This document shows positions 1 to 27,122 of a stretch of 64,000 bases of DNA, in pieces. Numbering within the stretch: position 1 is the stretch's first letter; every line of letters starts with the position of its first letter. The position numbers and the translations under genes were made by a program. This DNA is from Rostratula benghalensis (taxonomy: Eukaryota; Chordata; Aves; Charadriiformes; Rostratulidae): NCBI GenBank assembly GCA_013399305.1, contig VXAI01000021.1:1101215-1165214 (forward strand). Reading direction: 5' to 3'. The notes beneath the pieces were generated by a model. The model searched no databases. It worked only from the letters and a program-made list of their open reading frames with translations, and had not been told where the DNA came from.

Positions 1-311
1 GAGACCCAAAGGAAGTGGATGTCATTTAATCCCATTCCAAAGAGTCGCAGCAGTGCTGTCATTGGAAATATGATGCTTGATGATACTCTGGTCCCCAAGA
101 AAATTGGGTTAATGTGCAAGTGAGCTCTGCTGTTTACCTGATCTCCGCTCTGCACAGTCATCATGAAAGAGCAAGGCTGGGGCAGCTCACACAGGGGCTC
201 TGAGCCTGCAAACTTGGGGAGACCAGGCTGGACCAGTCACCCTGTCACCAGTCACTGCAGAAGTGCTGTTGAAGGGTTTGGAGGGCCAACCCAGAAAAGA
301 GGAAAACTTAC

Positions 312-14181
<13,870 letters not shown>

Positions 14182-14230
14182 CTTTGCTCTTCTACAGGCT
14201 CTGATCTCCGCTTTCCAGCTCCTTGCCAGC

Positions 14231-14238
14231 TTTTTATA
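14231..14238 (-). promoter_or_regulatory. TH: TH TATA box
   Basis: The minus strand reads CTATAAAAAGC here, about 50 nt upstream of the TH ATG. Mammalian TH promoters have a TATA box in the same place. The transcription start would be near 14207 by the usual 25-31 nt spacing (inference), giving a 5' UTR of about 26 nt. Confidence 0.9.
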
Positions 14239-14247
14239 GGGCAGAGC

Positions 14248-14255
14248 TGACGTCA
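14248..14255 (-). promoter_or_regulatory. TH: TH proximal cAMP response element
   Basis: A perfect palindromic TGACGTCA lies 9 nt upstream of the TATA box, about 41-48 nt before the inferred start site. This is the position of the essential CRE in mammalian TH promoters (about -45 to -38), bound by CREB/ATF proteins. The motif and spacing are read directly; function is by analogy. Confidence 0.9.
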
Positions 14256-14277
14256 AAGACTCTTTCAAATCTTCTCT

Positions 14278-14321
14278 CCCCCCCACCACCTCCCCATCAC
14301 TACCTCCCTCCTTTCTCCCCC
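14278..14321 (-). promoter_or_regulatory. G-rich tract upstream of the TH CRE, possible G-quadruplex
   Basis: On the coding (minus) strand there are four G runs, complementary to C runs at 14278-14284, 14292-14295, 14306-14308 and 14317-14321. They are separated by loops of 7, 10 and 8 nt. The loops are a little long for a canonical quadruplex. A G-quadruplex-forming element has been reported in the human TH promoter. Confidence 0.5.
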
Positions 14322-14431
14322 TCGGGCTGAGAGGAGGAGGGGACATGAAGGAGAGAAACGTTTCTGTCCCATTAAATCTAATCGCTACAAAGATTGCAGA
14401 CACCCTGCCTTCGCAGACCAGACGCTCCCCC

Positions 14432-14437
14432 CACCTG
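14432..14437 (-). promoter_or_regulatory. E-box in the TH upstream region
   Basis: CAGGTG on the minus strand, about 230 nt upstream of the inferred TH start. The rat TH promoter has an AP-1/E-box dyad element at about -205. I do not see the adjacent AP-1 half here, so only the E-box is called. Confidence 0.35.
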
Positions 14438-14599
14438 TTTGCCTGTGCCCAAAAGATTTCTACTCTGTTTTTTCCTCCCCATCTTCTTGATGGAGTTGAC
14501 TCTCGTGTCGTATTTCAGTGCAACACGTTTGCTTTCCCAGCTTGTAAGTTGCAGAAAAGGATTTTGATCTGTTAAAGGACAAAACAAAAGGAAGGAAGA

Positions 14600-17500
14600 G
14601 GCTCAGCCCTCTCTAGCTCTCTTTCCCCCATGTTTGCCTTGTCATTGAGGCAGTAAATGAATAGAAAAATAACACTGATTCCCCTAAGGCAGCTGTGGGA
14701 CTGGACGCTGTTCTCACGTACACACCTCCCAACGTCCGGCCCCTGCAAAAGCGTTTCAGTGCTCTCCCACCACCTCATGTCTTCGTCCACGTAATGCTAA
14801 CCATGCAGTCCATGCAGGACTACAGAATCAGACCCCTTGAATCCTCAAAAGTGAAAAAGGCGTTAAAGAAAATAACCTGAGAAAAAAAATAATCTCTCAA
14901 CCCTGCCTTCCCAAGGGCTTTGCTTCTCTTGCAGTAATTCCTAAGAGACCAAATGCCCAAGGATCACAGGGGCTGTGACAGCAGGTGCCAACCCAGGACC
15001 CGTCCTAGGACTCTGCTTTGCTGCAAGCCAAAGTGGCCTTTTCCTCCCAGGAGATCTGCAGCAGCTCTCCCATGCCAAACCAGTTCTGTGGGAATGCGTG
15101 GTCCTGCTTTGTATGAGCCACCACCACGCGGGGGACAGGTCACTGGCTGGCACAAGACCCTGCAGTGAGGAAGCTGGCAGTGCTTCACTGGCTGACTGAT
15201 GGAGAGCTCAGCCACAACCTTGCTGACAGTGGTGTTGCTTTAGAAGACATCCGCTGAAGACACCTGATCAGTGCTTGTACAAAGTAGCTTGTCCTTCCTG
15301 ACGTGGGACAGCTGAGTTTGTGCCAGCATGCTGCTGATTTTTGTAGTACCAAAAGCTCTGGAGGATCAACATCCCATTGACTTCCTTGAGGCTGGAAAGC
15401 TCTTGATGTTTGCCATCTCCTGTAAGCACTGGGGAGCAGACAGCATGATCAAAGCTGCCAGCCCCACCAAAGGCAGTTTGAGAAGCCCCAACTGGCTGAA
15501 GGCTGGTAGAAGTTGAAGTGAGCAGTTGGCAGTAGCCAAAGGTTTGGCCCAATAGTAAGCCAGAAAAAAAATTAATTCAGGTGGAACAGTTTCTCTTATT
15601 GAGGGTGCTTAGGACAACCTGTTGTTCAATATAGTGGAAACCAGAGGAAGGAGTTAAGCGGCCATTGGGGCTCTTCTCTTCCCAGCTTCTGCATCCTCCC
15701 ATGTGATACCACCTTGTACACTGACAGCAGCCCTAGCACTTGCTTTAATTTCACCCCTAATCCCCTCTGAGTCTCCTAAACCTTCTGTTTGTCCTCTGCT
15801 AAACCCTGGATGCCTGAAACACAAGATAAAAACACACCAAACTGATGAAGGGGAATGCTGCCCGTTGCTGCAGGAGCTTCTCAGAAAACATTTTAGGGGT
15901 AGGTCCTGAGTCATCACTGCTGCCCAGCAGCTGACCCAGGACCAGAATTGCAGGCTCATTCACCTCCTGGGGGCTGGGTGGCCTTGGGGACCCCCTCACT
16001 GGGGGATACATAGGAGCACAATCCTACAGTGAGGTTTTTTGTGCCCCTGGCTAACATGGACTACAGTAGCTGGACAATCCCCTAGTGCGGGGAACACCAC
16101 TCTGAAATACCTGCACTCACTCCCGTGCTGTCACCTTAGGCAAGCAGCAGGCTGCAACTTCCCACAACCTTTTTGAGCCCATTTTTTCCCAGGAAGTGCA
16201 CTGAATGTTGCTTAGCACTGCCACATAGAGACCCCTGCCACCTAAGTAGTAATGGCTGTCTTCGATGGGCAGGCTCATCAACCTGCTCAGGAATTGATTG
16301 CCTCCCAGCTAAGGAAACAAAGGGATGACCATGGCACAGTGTTCATTTAAAACACAACCCAGCTCCTGCTGAAGTTAATCTTTCCATGAAATTTAAGAAG
16401 ATTAGGATCTCACGCAGATTGCCACCCATGCTGTTGTAAGTTTTCACGTTCTATCCTGACTTTTCTGAGACAAGGTTTTTCTCAAGGTTCTCATAGACAG
16501 GACTTTCAAGGAGTATGATGCTCAATCCCCCGCTGAAACGTTTCTGTCTTACCCCAGTCACAGCCACAGTGAGGAATGTTCACCCCAGACAATCCCACAG
16601 AAGTCAATCACAGCAATTCATCCCGATTTTTACCCTGCAAGAGATCTGGTCCTCTCCAGAGACTAAGGGGAAAAAATCTTGGATTTTCATGGGTTTTTAA
16701 GTTTATCTTCAGTACCCTTTCTGATATAGGGGGGATTAAAGGCAAACAGTAAGACAGTAGGCTGTCAGAAACCACTCCTTCAAACAAGCAGGTGGTTGTC
16801 CTAGGTTGCACCAGTGTCTTGCCTTAGGAAGACTGAATCCGCTCTGCAGTTAGTGGATGCTAGTATGTAAGAAGTAGAACTCATATGGAAATATATGAGT
16901 AAAAAGCAAACTAAGACCATATTGGTTTTCTGAAGCTAATCTATGGAGACTGTCAGGAAGAACCAACTCCAAAAGAGGCCACAAAAATAAAATTTACATA
17001 TTTTTCTTGTTATACATCACTGAAGAGCCTTCACTGGGGATTCTGTAAGTCCATTAATGCCAGTAAAGCAAACACATAAAGAAAGCAAAAAAGGTGTCTC
17101 TTGCAGTCCTTGCCTGTTTGCTTTGCTGACAAAGTTGTCCTATTCAGCTTTACAACCATACGAAGCCATTTTCATGTAATGGTGGTGGTGAAGTAGTCGA
17201 GGATGAAGCTGCACAGGTGTTAACAGTGAAATGAAAGCCATCGTTAAGGTAAGTACTCAAGAAGTGCTTAATTTGAAGTATTCAAAGACTTTGATAGTGC
17301 GCTACAGTTTACAATATGAGCATGGTCAAAGAAAGGCCTTGGCAAGATGGGGCCAGCTTTACTGGGACTTCCTTTAGGAGGGTAAAAGAGACTTGGCTAG
17401 TAGGAGAGTTAAAAGAATTGCATGAGAATACTTTTATCAAAGAAACTTTTAGTTCTGGATGAACTCTTCTGGCATGGACTACCTTTCATACAGCATGTAG

Positions 17501-20186
17501 AATATGGAATTTCAGCATTTTTTGTTTGAGGTTTTTGGTTCAATTTTAGGACAAAGACAAATTTCAAATTATTTAATGAACTTAATCTCTTTTTCTTCAT
17601 ACAGTTTTCTTACCCTAAAATAAAAAAGACAAACCATTTTTCTAGACCTCTTATTTTTCAGTAACTGGCTTAGTTTAAAGGTCTCTTTAGAACAGTGCTT
17701 GCCAGGGATGGCAAACTTAAAACCAGTCATCACAGCAAGTTCCAGTTATCCAAATTTGTAATCAATTTGCTGAAAAGATACCTTAAAATGTCAGTTCATG
17801 CAAAGAATTGAGAAAATTGGTAAAGTACTTTAACAAATACAGGAACAGAACTAGTCACTCAGGCTTCCTGCTGGCTGTAACATATTCAGAGATCATACAT
17901 GAAGGCTCCTCTGACAAACAGTGGCTTTCAAAAGTGCAAATAACATCAGACAAGTTTTCAAGACTATTGTAAGAATAAATGGAAATTTTTTATTATATTT
18001 TTTCTGCTTTTCTTTTGTCTCATTACATATTGTTTTTCTCCTTGTGAAATTCAGTGCTTTTAAGCTCATCAGTTCTTCTACTTAGTTATCTCATCCCAAA
18101 GCCCTTGATTTTTAATTCCTCTTCTTTATACGCATAACAAATTAGGCATACAACTCTTTTCTTCTTTAAGCCCTGGTAATCTGTCACACCCCCCCCATCC
18201 CTCTTTGCTGATGAGAGTCCTGCATTGTACAGAAAAGCTCTCCAGCATGGAAGCTCCATGTAGCTGAAGCAAAGTCCTGCTTTGCATGCAACCAGAGGCA
18301 AAGCTTCCAGATTGCCATGAGTGATGGTAAGACTTTCTTCCATTGATCAGAGTGGAAAAATCAGGTTTGTTCTCCTGTTCTGGACGAGCTGACAGAGGAG
18401 GCAACCTGGGAGAAATCACATGGCAGTGGTTTCTCCTGTTGGGCAGTAAGATGGGAAACAGGTGGACTTCCTTCAAAACCATGTTAACAGCATAGCTGCA
18501 AGAGGACAGGTATTGTTTTGTCCCAGCTGGTCCAGTGTGAAGCTCCTTAACACATTTTCCACCCGTGTTCTTCCCAGGCAAAGTCCGACCTTTTTGGAGA
18601 GCACCCACAGGCCAGACATTTTCATCTTTTTATGTGTCTACATCTCTATAAACCTCCTGCTTGGCTCCATATTTAAGCTCTGCTGCTATCAGACAAGACT
18701 TCTGGGGTCTGTGAGTCTGTTTGGTTAAACCAAGGCAGGCTTGTCTCAGGTTTTGTCGTGTTTGGCTAACTACCAGATTTGCTAATGGGGAAGAGGAGCC
18801 TTTTGGAAGCTTTATGAAGGAAATACAACAGATGGATGGGTCTTAATCATTGCTTTGTTTCTCACACTTCGACCACACGACTACCGTTGAATGTCTGTGG
18901 GTGTCATGTGTATCCAGCTGTGTGTTTTAAGGGATTAATCTGACATAAAGCAGAAACAGCAAACACTGTTTGGACATTGCTTTCCTGCACTAATGCCCAG
19001 ACAGAAAAGCCCAAGGCGAGATGAGAAGCTCTGACTCTGCTTCCCTCAGGGGTAAAATAGACCCAAAAAGGATTCAGAAATAGCATTAAGGTGCAGAGCA
19101 CCACTAGTGCTAAGGAAGGTCATTGCACCTGCCACTGGATGCAGGATTGGCGGTGCAGAGGAGAGCAAAGTATTATCTTCTTTGGCTGGATCCATGCGGT
19201 CATTTGTGCATCTCAAGCATTGTTTGCCATAATCACCATTCCTGAGCACTTTGGGCATGGGGGACCAAGAGGAAAACTCCATCTGCCTAATTTCCATCCC
19301 TCGCTGTGGGAGTTGGAGAGATGTCTGTGCAACATCCTGTGGTCTTGATACAAGTCCCAGGGTTGAAGCAGTGGCAAAGGCACTTACAGCCCAGCCTGGC
19401 GAGGGTGGGGGTGTTTCCAACGTCACAGGGAGCTGCAGGGATAGTGTTTGTAGTGTAACAGTGCCCCACCAAGGGCCAAGGAAAGGGATGCTGTCTGCTG
19501 ATGTGAGGGTGAGCGGCCATCTCCCATCACAACCAAGGCAACTCTGATGGCCACATGGAGAGCCCAGGTCTCCTTATTGCTCTTTCTCCCACCCACCAGC
19601 TCTTTCTCACTCTTCCCCTCTGCAGCCTGAATAATTACAGTCTGCCACATGAAGCAATTACAGAGGGGTTAGACAGCTCCATCAAGAGATTTTTTTTCTC
19701 TTCTCCCTTTGCAGCTCCATTCAACATCCCTGAGTGCCACAAAGGAGTTTAATAACCCATAATGACACCTCAGGATTCCACGTCACTGCAGACTCCCTAG
19801 GACTGGGGCAGTGGCAGGAGAAAAAAAAAGATAATTAAAAACCTCATCTCCCTCTTAACTTTGCAGCCTCCTATTATCTAGAAAACCTTGATTTTTGTTC
19901 TTGCACTGTCTCACAACTGACGAGCCTGAAGGAAAGGGGGGGGGGGAGGGCACTGAAAGCAGCAAAGATGTGCTACATTCTTAGTAATGGCAGCAAGATG
20001 TTTCCTGCCACCCTGGGAGAAAAGCTCTGCCAGATCAGATGAGATTTAGCAGCTTCAGACCTGGTCCAATGGACAGGCCAGATGTGGGGTCCTGGCCCTC
20101 TATTACCCTCACTGCAGAGATGACCGCTGGGACATGAAGAGCCCCACTGCAGGAGCTGTTCTTCCAACCAATGTGTAAATGCCAAG
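14600..20186. other. Intergenic sequence upstream of TH, no gene seen
   Basis: Open frames here are short, overlap on both strands and show no family motif. Short homopolymers occur, for example a G run near 19937. Distal TH regulatory elements would be expected here, but none is identifiable by eye. Confidence 0.6.
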
Positions 20187-20209
20187 GCAAAACAAAACAA
20201 AACAAAATA
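20187..20209. repeat. (CAAAA)n microsatellite
   Basis: Four consecutive CAAAA units followed by TAT. Confidence 0.8.
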
Positions 20210-23200
20210 TGTTAAAAAGAAAAAGAAAATATGGGAGAAGATACACTTTCCCAGAGAAGAAGGAGCAGAGCTGAGCAACTTCCTCTCGTGACTCTTTGCC
20301 TGGTTTTTGTCAGTACATTTTCACATTGTGGTGTACCTGATCAGTCTGCTCCACAGGCGCAAACCAATGACTTCAGGATCAAGGCCAGTATCCTGAGCAG
20401 CTCAGTGAAAACCTCTGTGTCCAAGATTTCACATTTCAGAAGGCCAGGTCAGTTTTTAGCTAAATCTGGAAATACTCCTATTACACACATAAAATGACCC
20501 TCTGACCCCCATTTTGAAGCATGGGGATGGCTGATCTCACAGCTCTGTTTTCATCTCCACATTCAGATGCAAAATTTTGTACTCATGCTGCTCAAATTTT
20601 GCGTGAAAACCCACCAAATTTCCTCTTGTTGATCAACAATGAAAATGAAATTCTGGGAAGTATTTACAGCAAACAAGGAAAATAATTTTACTGATTAACA
20701 GTAAAATAATGAATTGTTTGGAGAAAGAGTTTTCAGAAGGGAGGATGGCTACCTGGATGGAGGAAAAAAAAAAAGTCCTCTCCCCAGGAACTGAGAATTA
20801 AGCCCTGAATTTTTAGAAAAAAAAATGCAGCAGCAATCCCTTTCTGTTTCTGGAAATGGATGTGGAATAGGCAAGTGAAAATTCACAAATATTGTACTGA
20901 TGATTCATCTACCACAGGAGAATCCAAAATTACCATCTTGTCTCAGATCAATAGGGAAGCACTTAGGAGAAATTGTCTCTTTGGAAACTTGGGCAGCAAA
21001 CAGACAGTCAAGAGTGGGGGAATAAAATGCACCATCTCTTGGAGCATGTCATATTGTGGGGTTGTAAAATTAATTGCTGACACCTCTAGCCCACTGTATT
21101 TCAAGTCATAGACTTCTTTAACAAGGTTATCAGGGAATGTCACCTCTATGCAGAAAGGTAGCCTGTGTGTATTGCAACAGGTCTCTTGAACTACCAGTCC
21201 TCGTGATTTTAATTTATATTTCTGATGCCCAGTATTTTACTCCTAGCTCTGGAGTCAGCTTTCTTTAAGAAAAAAAAAACAAAAGTTAAATGCAGCCCAT
21301 TTGTGAACAGAACAAAGATTGAAAAGTAGTCTAGGAGCTCCCACAGAGGTGAAAATCCCTCCAGAAACAGTAATTATCATATGGAGATCTGGCACAGAAT
21401 TTTTGAACATTGAATTTGACAATGAATTTGCTTTTCTGGAGGAAAAAAACCTAAAAGAAAAAAAAAAAAAAGGGAGAAAAAAAAAAGGTTGCATAGGTAA
21501 ACAACTACCTGTAAACATCAGAACCATTATGACAAGAAAAATCAAATGTCCAGCGTTAATCCTATTGCCAACAACCAGTGCAGAGAACATGGGGCTGCCT
21601 TACTGACCGCTGTGGGCAAGTCGTTTAACTTACTGCCTTCCTTTCTTGCCCTCTGCCTCGGGGCTGGCAATTGCTATAACCTTCAGCTGCCAAGAACCAG
21701 TTAATAGTGGGCAATAGATGCAGAAATAGATAGAAATACTTGGCTCTTGCCTCCTTTCAGTCCTCTCACCTGCAGTCTGACTGTGCATCAGCCTTTGCAC
21801 AGTTGAATGTGTGTGGAAAAGGGACTCATGCTACTGCTTATTTTTTCACCAGACCCTTCCCATCACTAAGAAGTTTGCAGTAACCTGGATCCTCCAACTT
21901 TTTCTCTAGATAAAAAGAGTCCCCATTTTCTTGCCAAGTTCATTAAGTCCCAGTTGTACTGTATTAAGTCATTCTTGAAAGTGGGATTTGGGGTGTTTAG
22001 TCTCTTCACTGCCAGTGACCATGGTGTCTGGCCTGATGTGTTTAACCCTCTTGTTCATCCATTCACCCCTGGAGTAAGACAGTTTATTTAACTCATGGCA
22101 ACACCAGAATGAAGAAAGAGAAGCTGTGGTGAGGGATTCAAAGCAAGTTCCTATCACCCCTTTCAGAAGGACTGGAAACGGGTCACTGTGTGTTGGTGTG
22201 GTCTTAGCACAGCCAAAGCTGATGGCATAGGACCAGAAGGGACTTTGACCCATTGCTACCAAATCCCTGTGAATGCTAGGACCTGCACTGCAAGGGTGCA
22301 TGGGGTGGCTGGGATGGGTCTGGACCCCACATCTGCTCTTGGGCCATTCCCCTGAGTGTTGTTTTTCCTTCAGTTTCACAGTCATCCACCCGTTGCTGCT
22401 CTAGCCATGGAAGCAAATGATGCTAGAAGCAGCCAAGGATTTCCCATCCGTGCTTTGTCAGTGTTTACCCAACACTCTCCTTTTTGAACAAGTCACTCCT
22501 ATGACATAGATACATCTCCTTCCCCCTCCTCTTACCCTCTTTCTCATCTTCTATAACTGTAGCTTCAGGTCAGCAAGGTGGACCAGCAAAATGTACCTCA
22601 GTGCTACTTCCACATGAACAGAAAATCACTAACTTCTTACCCACTTGCTTGCCTCTCTCCTCAGGCACTTGAGGATAAAAACCATCCACCTGTCAAACAA
22701 AAGGTCTGATGTGATTTTAGCATTAGGAGTCACACAAAGGGTCTCAGACCTATGAAAATGTCACCATATTGACTTCATACAAATGTTTATTCATTGTTCT
22801 CTTTATAGGCCGAAAAGTGTTTTGCATTCTGCATGGAATGGATGAGATCTATTATGGAGACACAACCAGTTCTGAATTGGAAATTGGCACCAGCATTTCA
22901 CAGTGAAGTCAAAGCTTTCCTATTGACTCACATCTGGTCAGGATCTCATCTGTTATTCCTACCAGGTAGCCATCAAGTAAATACATGGAAAGAGCATGAG
23001 AAAATATTTTCCTGTTCTTTTTTAGAGGATGAATGTAAATGTATCACCCATGGCAAGGTTCATTCCACCCAGCAGGCTTAAGAGGATGACTCATCAAAGC
23101 TCCATGCTTCTCTTCTGGATCTTCACGGTGTATCAACAATGTTTTATTGATCCACAGTCATGGAAAGTAAAGAAGGGAGTCTGAGATCTATACTGGTACA

Positions 23201-26200
23201 ATATGCCTGGCTTCAGTGAAATTGCCATTCAGCTACTGGGGTGACGTGATGGAAAAGCAGGGTCTATGAGACTACGTTTCCTATCCTCCCAAACGTAGGA
23301 TTGTCCTGTACACATACAGATCCTTTAATCTAGTAGAGAAGAACAAAAAGATCAGCAGCTGAAAGTTAGGCAAAGAGGAAAAGTTGAGGTCAGCAGTAGG
23401 ACATAGGTTTTTAATAGTGATGGTGAGCAGACTGAATGGGCATCGGGAAAGCCACGTTACCCTTTGCTTGAAGTGTCCTAACCAGAACGGGTGCCACACT
23501 TGAAGATTGTGTCCATCAGACAGAGACACAGGACAGGATAAGGATAATGGGGATGGCAGAGCTCATGTGCTGTGCAGGAGGAGGTATGGGTACGATGACG
23601 CATTTCACAAAGCACAAAGCTAGAGCAGGCGTACTTATTGTCTTCAGCCAGGAAGGCAGAGTAGACTCCCTACCAACTCCTGCCAGCACAGGATGGCTGA
23701 GGTCCTTTTACCTTGCACCCAGTCAAGACTGGTCTTGGAAACCTCATATTTCTAGTGAGAAAAGACAGGGAAGAAAACACCATCCCTGCAGAGGCAGTCT
23801 TCAGCGTTCCCACATGTACCAGCTGGGAAAAAGCGTGTCTCTGAAACACTTAATGTCACGGAAATTATGCGTTTTGAGTGCTCACCTTTCCCCTGTTGGT
23901 GCAGGCTGTGCCTACCTCAGGAGAGTTAATAGTACTTTCACTTATTTAATTTACAACAGAGACGTGCTAGATGACAACAAGGCGTGCTGGTACAGGAGAG
24001 AAAGCACCACCAAACAAGGGGAGGCTGAAATACCCCCAGATCTTCATTGTTCTATCTCCATGCTCATTCCTAACCCCAAAATATCACCAGAAGCTAATAA
24101 ATGCATTTCTGAGGAGAGCCAGCATGTAGTTTTTCTCCAGCAATCTCTTTCTCGTATTGCTTCCCTGCCCCTTCTGTGGGTTTGTCTTCCCCCAGCTCCC
24201 CATTCCCTTCCTCCGCCTGACCTGCACAGTAGCAGGAGTCCGCTTGTAGCCTGAAGGGATTTGCCTTGTGCCTTTAGTGGGATGGTGTTTATTTCCCTTA
24301 TCTGTCCCCGGTAGGGCCATGTGTTTTGTCTCTGCTCCTTGTCCCTGCAAATGGGTGGTTGAGGGCAATGAGAGACAAGGGGTCCTTGTAAGTGACTTAT
24401 GATAATTGCAGAGCAGCAACTGCTCTGAAAATCTAAATTCCTCCCTGACATTTCCCGACTAAAGCTCCCACTGACTCAGCTGCTGCTTGTGATATTTAAA
24501 CAGGGATTATCTCCTTTTTTATTCTTTTCTTTTTGATAATGGGATGGCATAAGGTTAGTTTAACACTTTCCTATGGTTTGCTTGGCTGTTACAGATCCAG
24601 CACTCTTCAGGATGTAACTGAATCTCCACTTCCCAAGGCACTTGTTTGGCATACCTGGGATGAACAAAGGTTCCCATGATAAAAAAAAACAAGGATCTTT
24701 CCCTGGATTGTCATCTTTTCCAAATTTTTCTTCATCACGAGCTTTAGCATAATGGGAAATTTACTACTTCAGGTGTAAAATGACTTTGTCCGTTGTCTTC
24801 AGCACACCTGCACCTGACTTATTCTTCATGTATTCCATGTGACAGTAGTTTTCTGCATACTAAAATAGATCTCATTTTGTAAGGATGCTGAGTGGCATCT
24901 CCACAAAAGAACTTTAAAGAAAGCTCAGGGCACTTTTTGCAACCTGGAAGACACAAATGCAGTAGCATTAGGGAAGAACATGCACTAATTAAAGCTCTCC
25001 ATCAGTTCAGAAACTACCTGGCAGGCAAGGTACAACACTGCAAGTAATACCCCATCAGACCCTCCCATTTCAGTGCTCAGAAAAAAGAGACATTCAGCCT
25101 CAAGTCTTGGGTCATTCAGAAAGCCCTCCAGAGGATGCCTCAGGGCAGCCCCAGGGCACACAGGCTCTGGGAGGCTGCCAGGGGGGCTCTGCCTCTAGGG
25201 CCTGTGGGATGCTGCAGCTTCCTCACCAATGCTCAGAAATGGGATCAATGTGCCTGATAACCTGTCATTATGGCACACACTGAGCCACATCAACCCTTCC
25301 CTGTGCCCTGCCATTAGCTTGCTGTTTATTCCTGAAATTGGCTGATAAATTGCTGAGGATGGGGTGAGGGAGATGGAAGGGCGGAAGCTGAGGGGGCTGA
25401 GGCTGGGATGCAATACCAGCACCATGTGCAGGACCAGCTTTTCATCCCGGCACTGGGGTTTTGGAAATGGATGAGCAAAATCTGAGCCTTTCTCTGTGCT
25501 TTTCAAAGAGATGGAGGGGTTAGAAGGTGGTAAGGGGGCCTTCCCACACACCATGGTGGAGGTTAGGGTGGCAGGAACTGGACAATTTTAAGAAGTGCAG
25601 ATATGTTTGAAAGCACAGAAAAGGTGGACACACAGCCATATGTTAGACCCGGTGGAGGTTTGGGAAGGGGGCAAGGGTCTGCTTGTGCGCATGGGCATCC
25701 ATAGCACAGACACAGGCAGCAGAGGGCGGCGGGGGGCCCCATGTCTCACCACAGCCCCTATCACATTACTGCAGTTGGGCAAAGCAAACACATCCCTAAA
25801 TGGAGATGCTCTCGCTGCCCTGCCGATAAGCAGTGCAGGGCAGGTGCAGAGACAGCCTCCTGTTGTTCCCCATACACTGTGACGCAAGGCTGCTTCTCAG
25901 CCCCTGCAATGCCTGGGGAAGATCTCCATTAAGTCCCTGTGTGATCAGAGCCAGCATTGTTTGGAGTGCATCCCTGCTGGGAGACGCCAACACCTTAGGA
26001 AACCTTAGATGAGCAAATGGTGCAAAGCTGGTATTGCCCCACTGCCTGATTTGGGTCAACAACCCACCCCCCCCCCCCATCATCTCACCTCCCAGTGCCA
26101 GAGTTTCCTCTCGTGGCAGCCCATGGTGTCAAGGGACATCATCCAGGGCAGGGGAAATATTGGTCATGCTAGAACTTGGATGGACAGAAAACCTATTTTC

Positions 26201-26900
26201 CATTTCCATCTTGTGGTGTCCCCCAGCTTGGGGCACCTGTTTCCACTCCTGAGGTGTCCCCATGGCAATTCCAGCTGCCAGACCCAAGGCTGAAATCCAA
26301 TGCTGCTCACCATTTTTCTCCTTGAAAATAAAACTCTGGAGGAAGAGCCTGCTCTTCTCTTCCAGCACAACTCTGGGACCCAGCGATGGGGTATGGCTGT
26401 GCACCAGCTGTGGACAAGACTTCCACTCCTGGCAGTATTTTCATTTCCTAGAGAACAGCAGGCAGCCACCAAAGCATAGTCAAAGCAGTGCAGCTTAGGT
26501 GCAGAGCAGTAACAGTGGCTTTGGTGCAATGGTGAGACCAGTTATCCTTTGAGTATCTCTCCTAGCTTCTTCTTTTCCCAAATTAACATTTGTCCCTGGT
26601 CCAGATCTATTTGAAAAGCCTACTGTACAAGCAGTGCTTACAGCAACTTTGAGACTGGTCAGATGAGAATGTGTTTTGAACTCCTCTATTAGGGAAGTCC
26701 ATGCCCCAAGACAGAAAACATCTTGTATGTGGTTCCCACTAGTCTCATCTTGGGCCTTATTCACTTCTATGGTCCCCAAAAGTACCAGGAGGATTCCTCA
26801 TGCCCAGCAAGAGTTTAAAAGTTAGATTCAAATTGAGGTTAGACTCCATTTCTCAGGTAGTCACAATGTCCTTCAGAGGGATGGAGAAGTGGTCAGATGG
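20210..26900. other. Intergenic sequence, no gene seen
   Basis: A-rich tracts at 20761-20775 and 21459-21487, and a C run at 26069-26079. An old repeat is likely at 23320-23520. A 235-codon open frame at 23547-24254 (plus) has no recognisable family and reads like chance coding. Confidence 0.55.
23320..23520 (+). mobile_element. Possible very old CR1 fragment
   Basis: The order AGCAGCTGAAAGTTAGGCAA, ATAGGTTTTTAATAGTGATG and ACACTTGAAGATTGTG resembles the 3' region of ancient amniote CR1 (the CTGGAAGTTGAAGC... TTTTTAACAGTGAGG blocks). Similarity is weak and judged by eye only. Confidence 0.35.
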
Positions 26901-26909
26901 GAACCTCAG

Positions 26910-27122
26910 CAAGTGACAATGCAAAGCCCTGCCCCTGCAGGGGAATAATCCCACACAACAGCACGTACTGAGAGCCAAGTGGCTGGAAAGCAGCTTTTCG
27001 TGGAAGGCCCTAGGGGTCCTGGTGGACCCAGCTGGATATAGCCCCATGCAGCTTCTCTGCCTTCAGTAGACCAGGCTATCTTGAGACCTCTTCCAACCTC
27101 AACTGCTCTGCCATTCTTGGAT
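26910..27122 (+). mobile_element. CR1 LINE fragment with internal deletion
   Basis: Reads GCAAAGCCCTGCCCCTGCAG, then CCAAGTGGCTGGAAAGCAGC and CTAGGGGTCCTGGTGGACCC, which are blocks of the CR1 ORF2 C-terminal region. It then jumps to CTCTTCCAACCTCAACTGCT, a CR1 3' terminal block. The middle of the element is missing. Confidence 0.65.

Noticed and set aside
23547..24254. 235-codon open frame on the plus strand
   Set aside because: No recognisable domain, no splice or promoter context, and overlapping frames on the other strand. Treated as chance.
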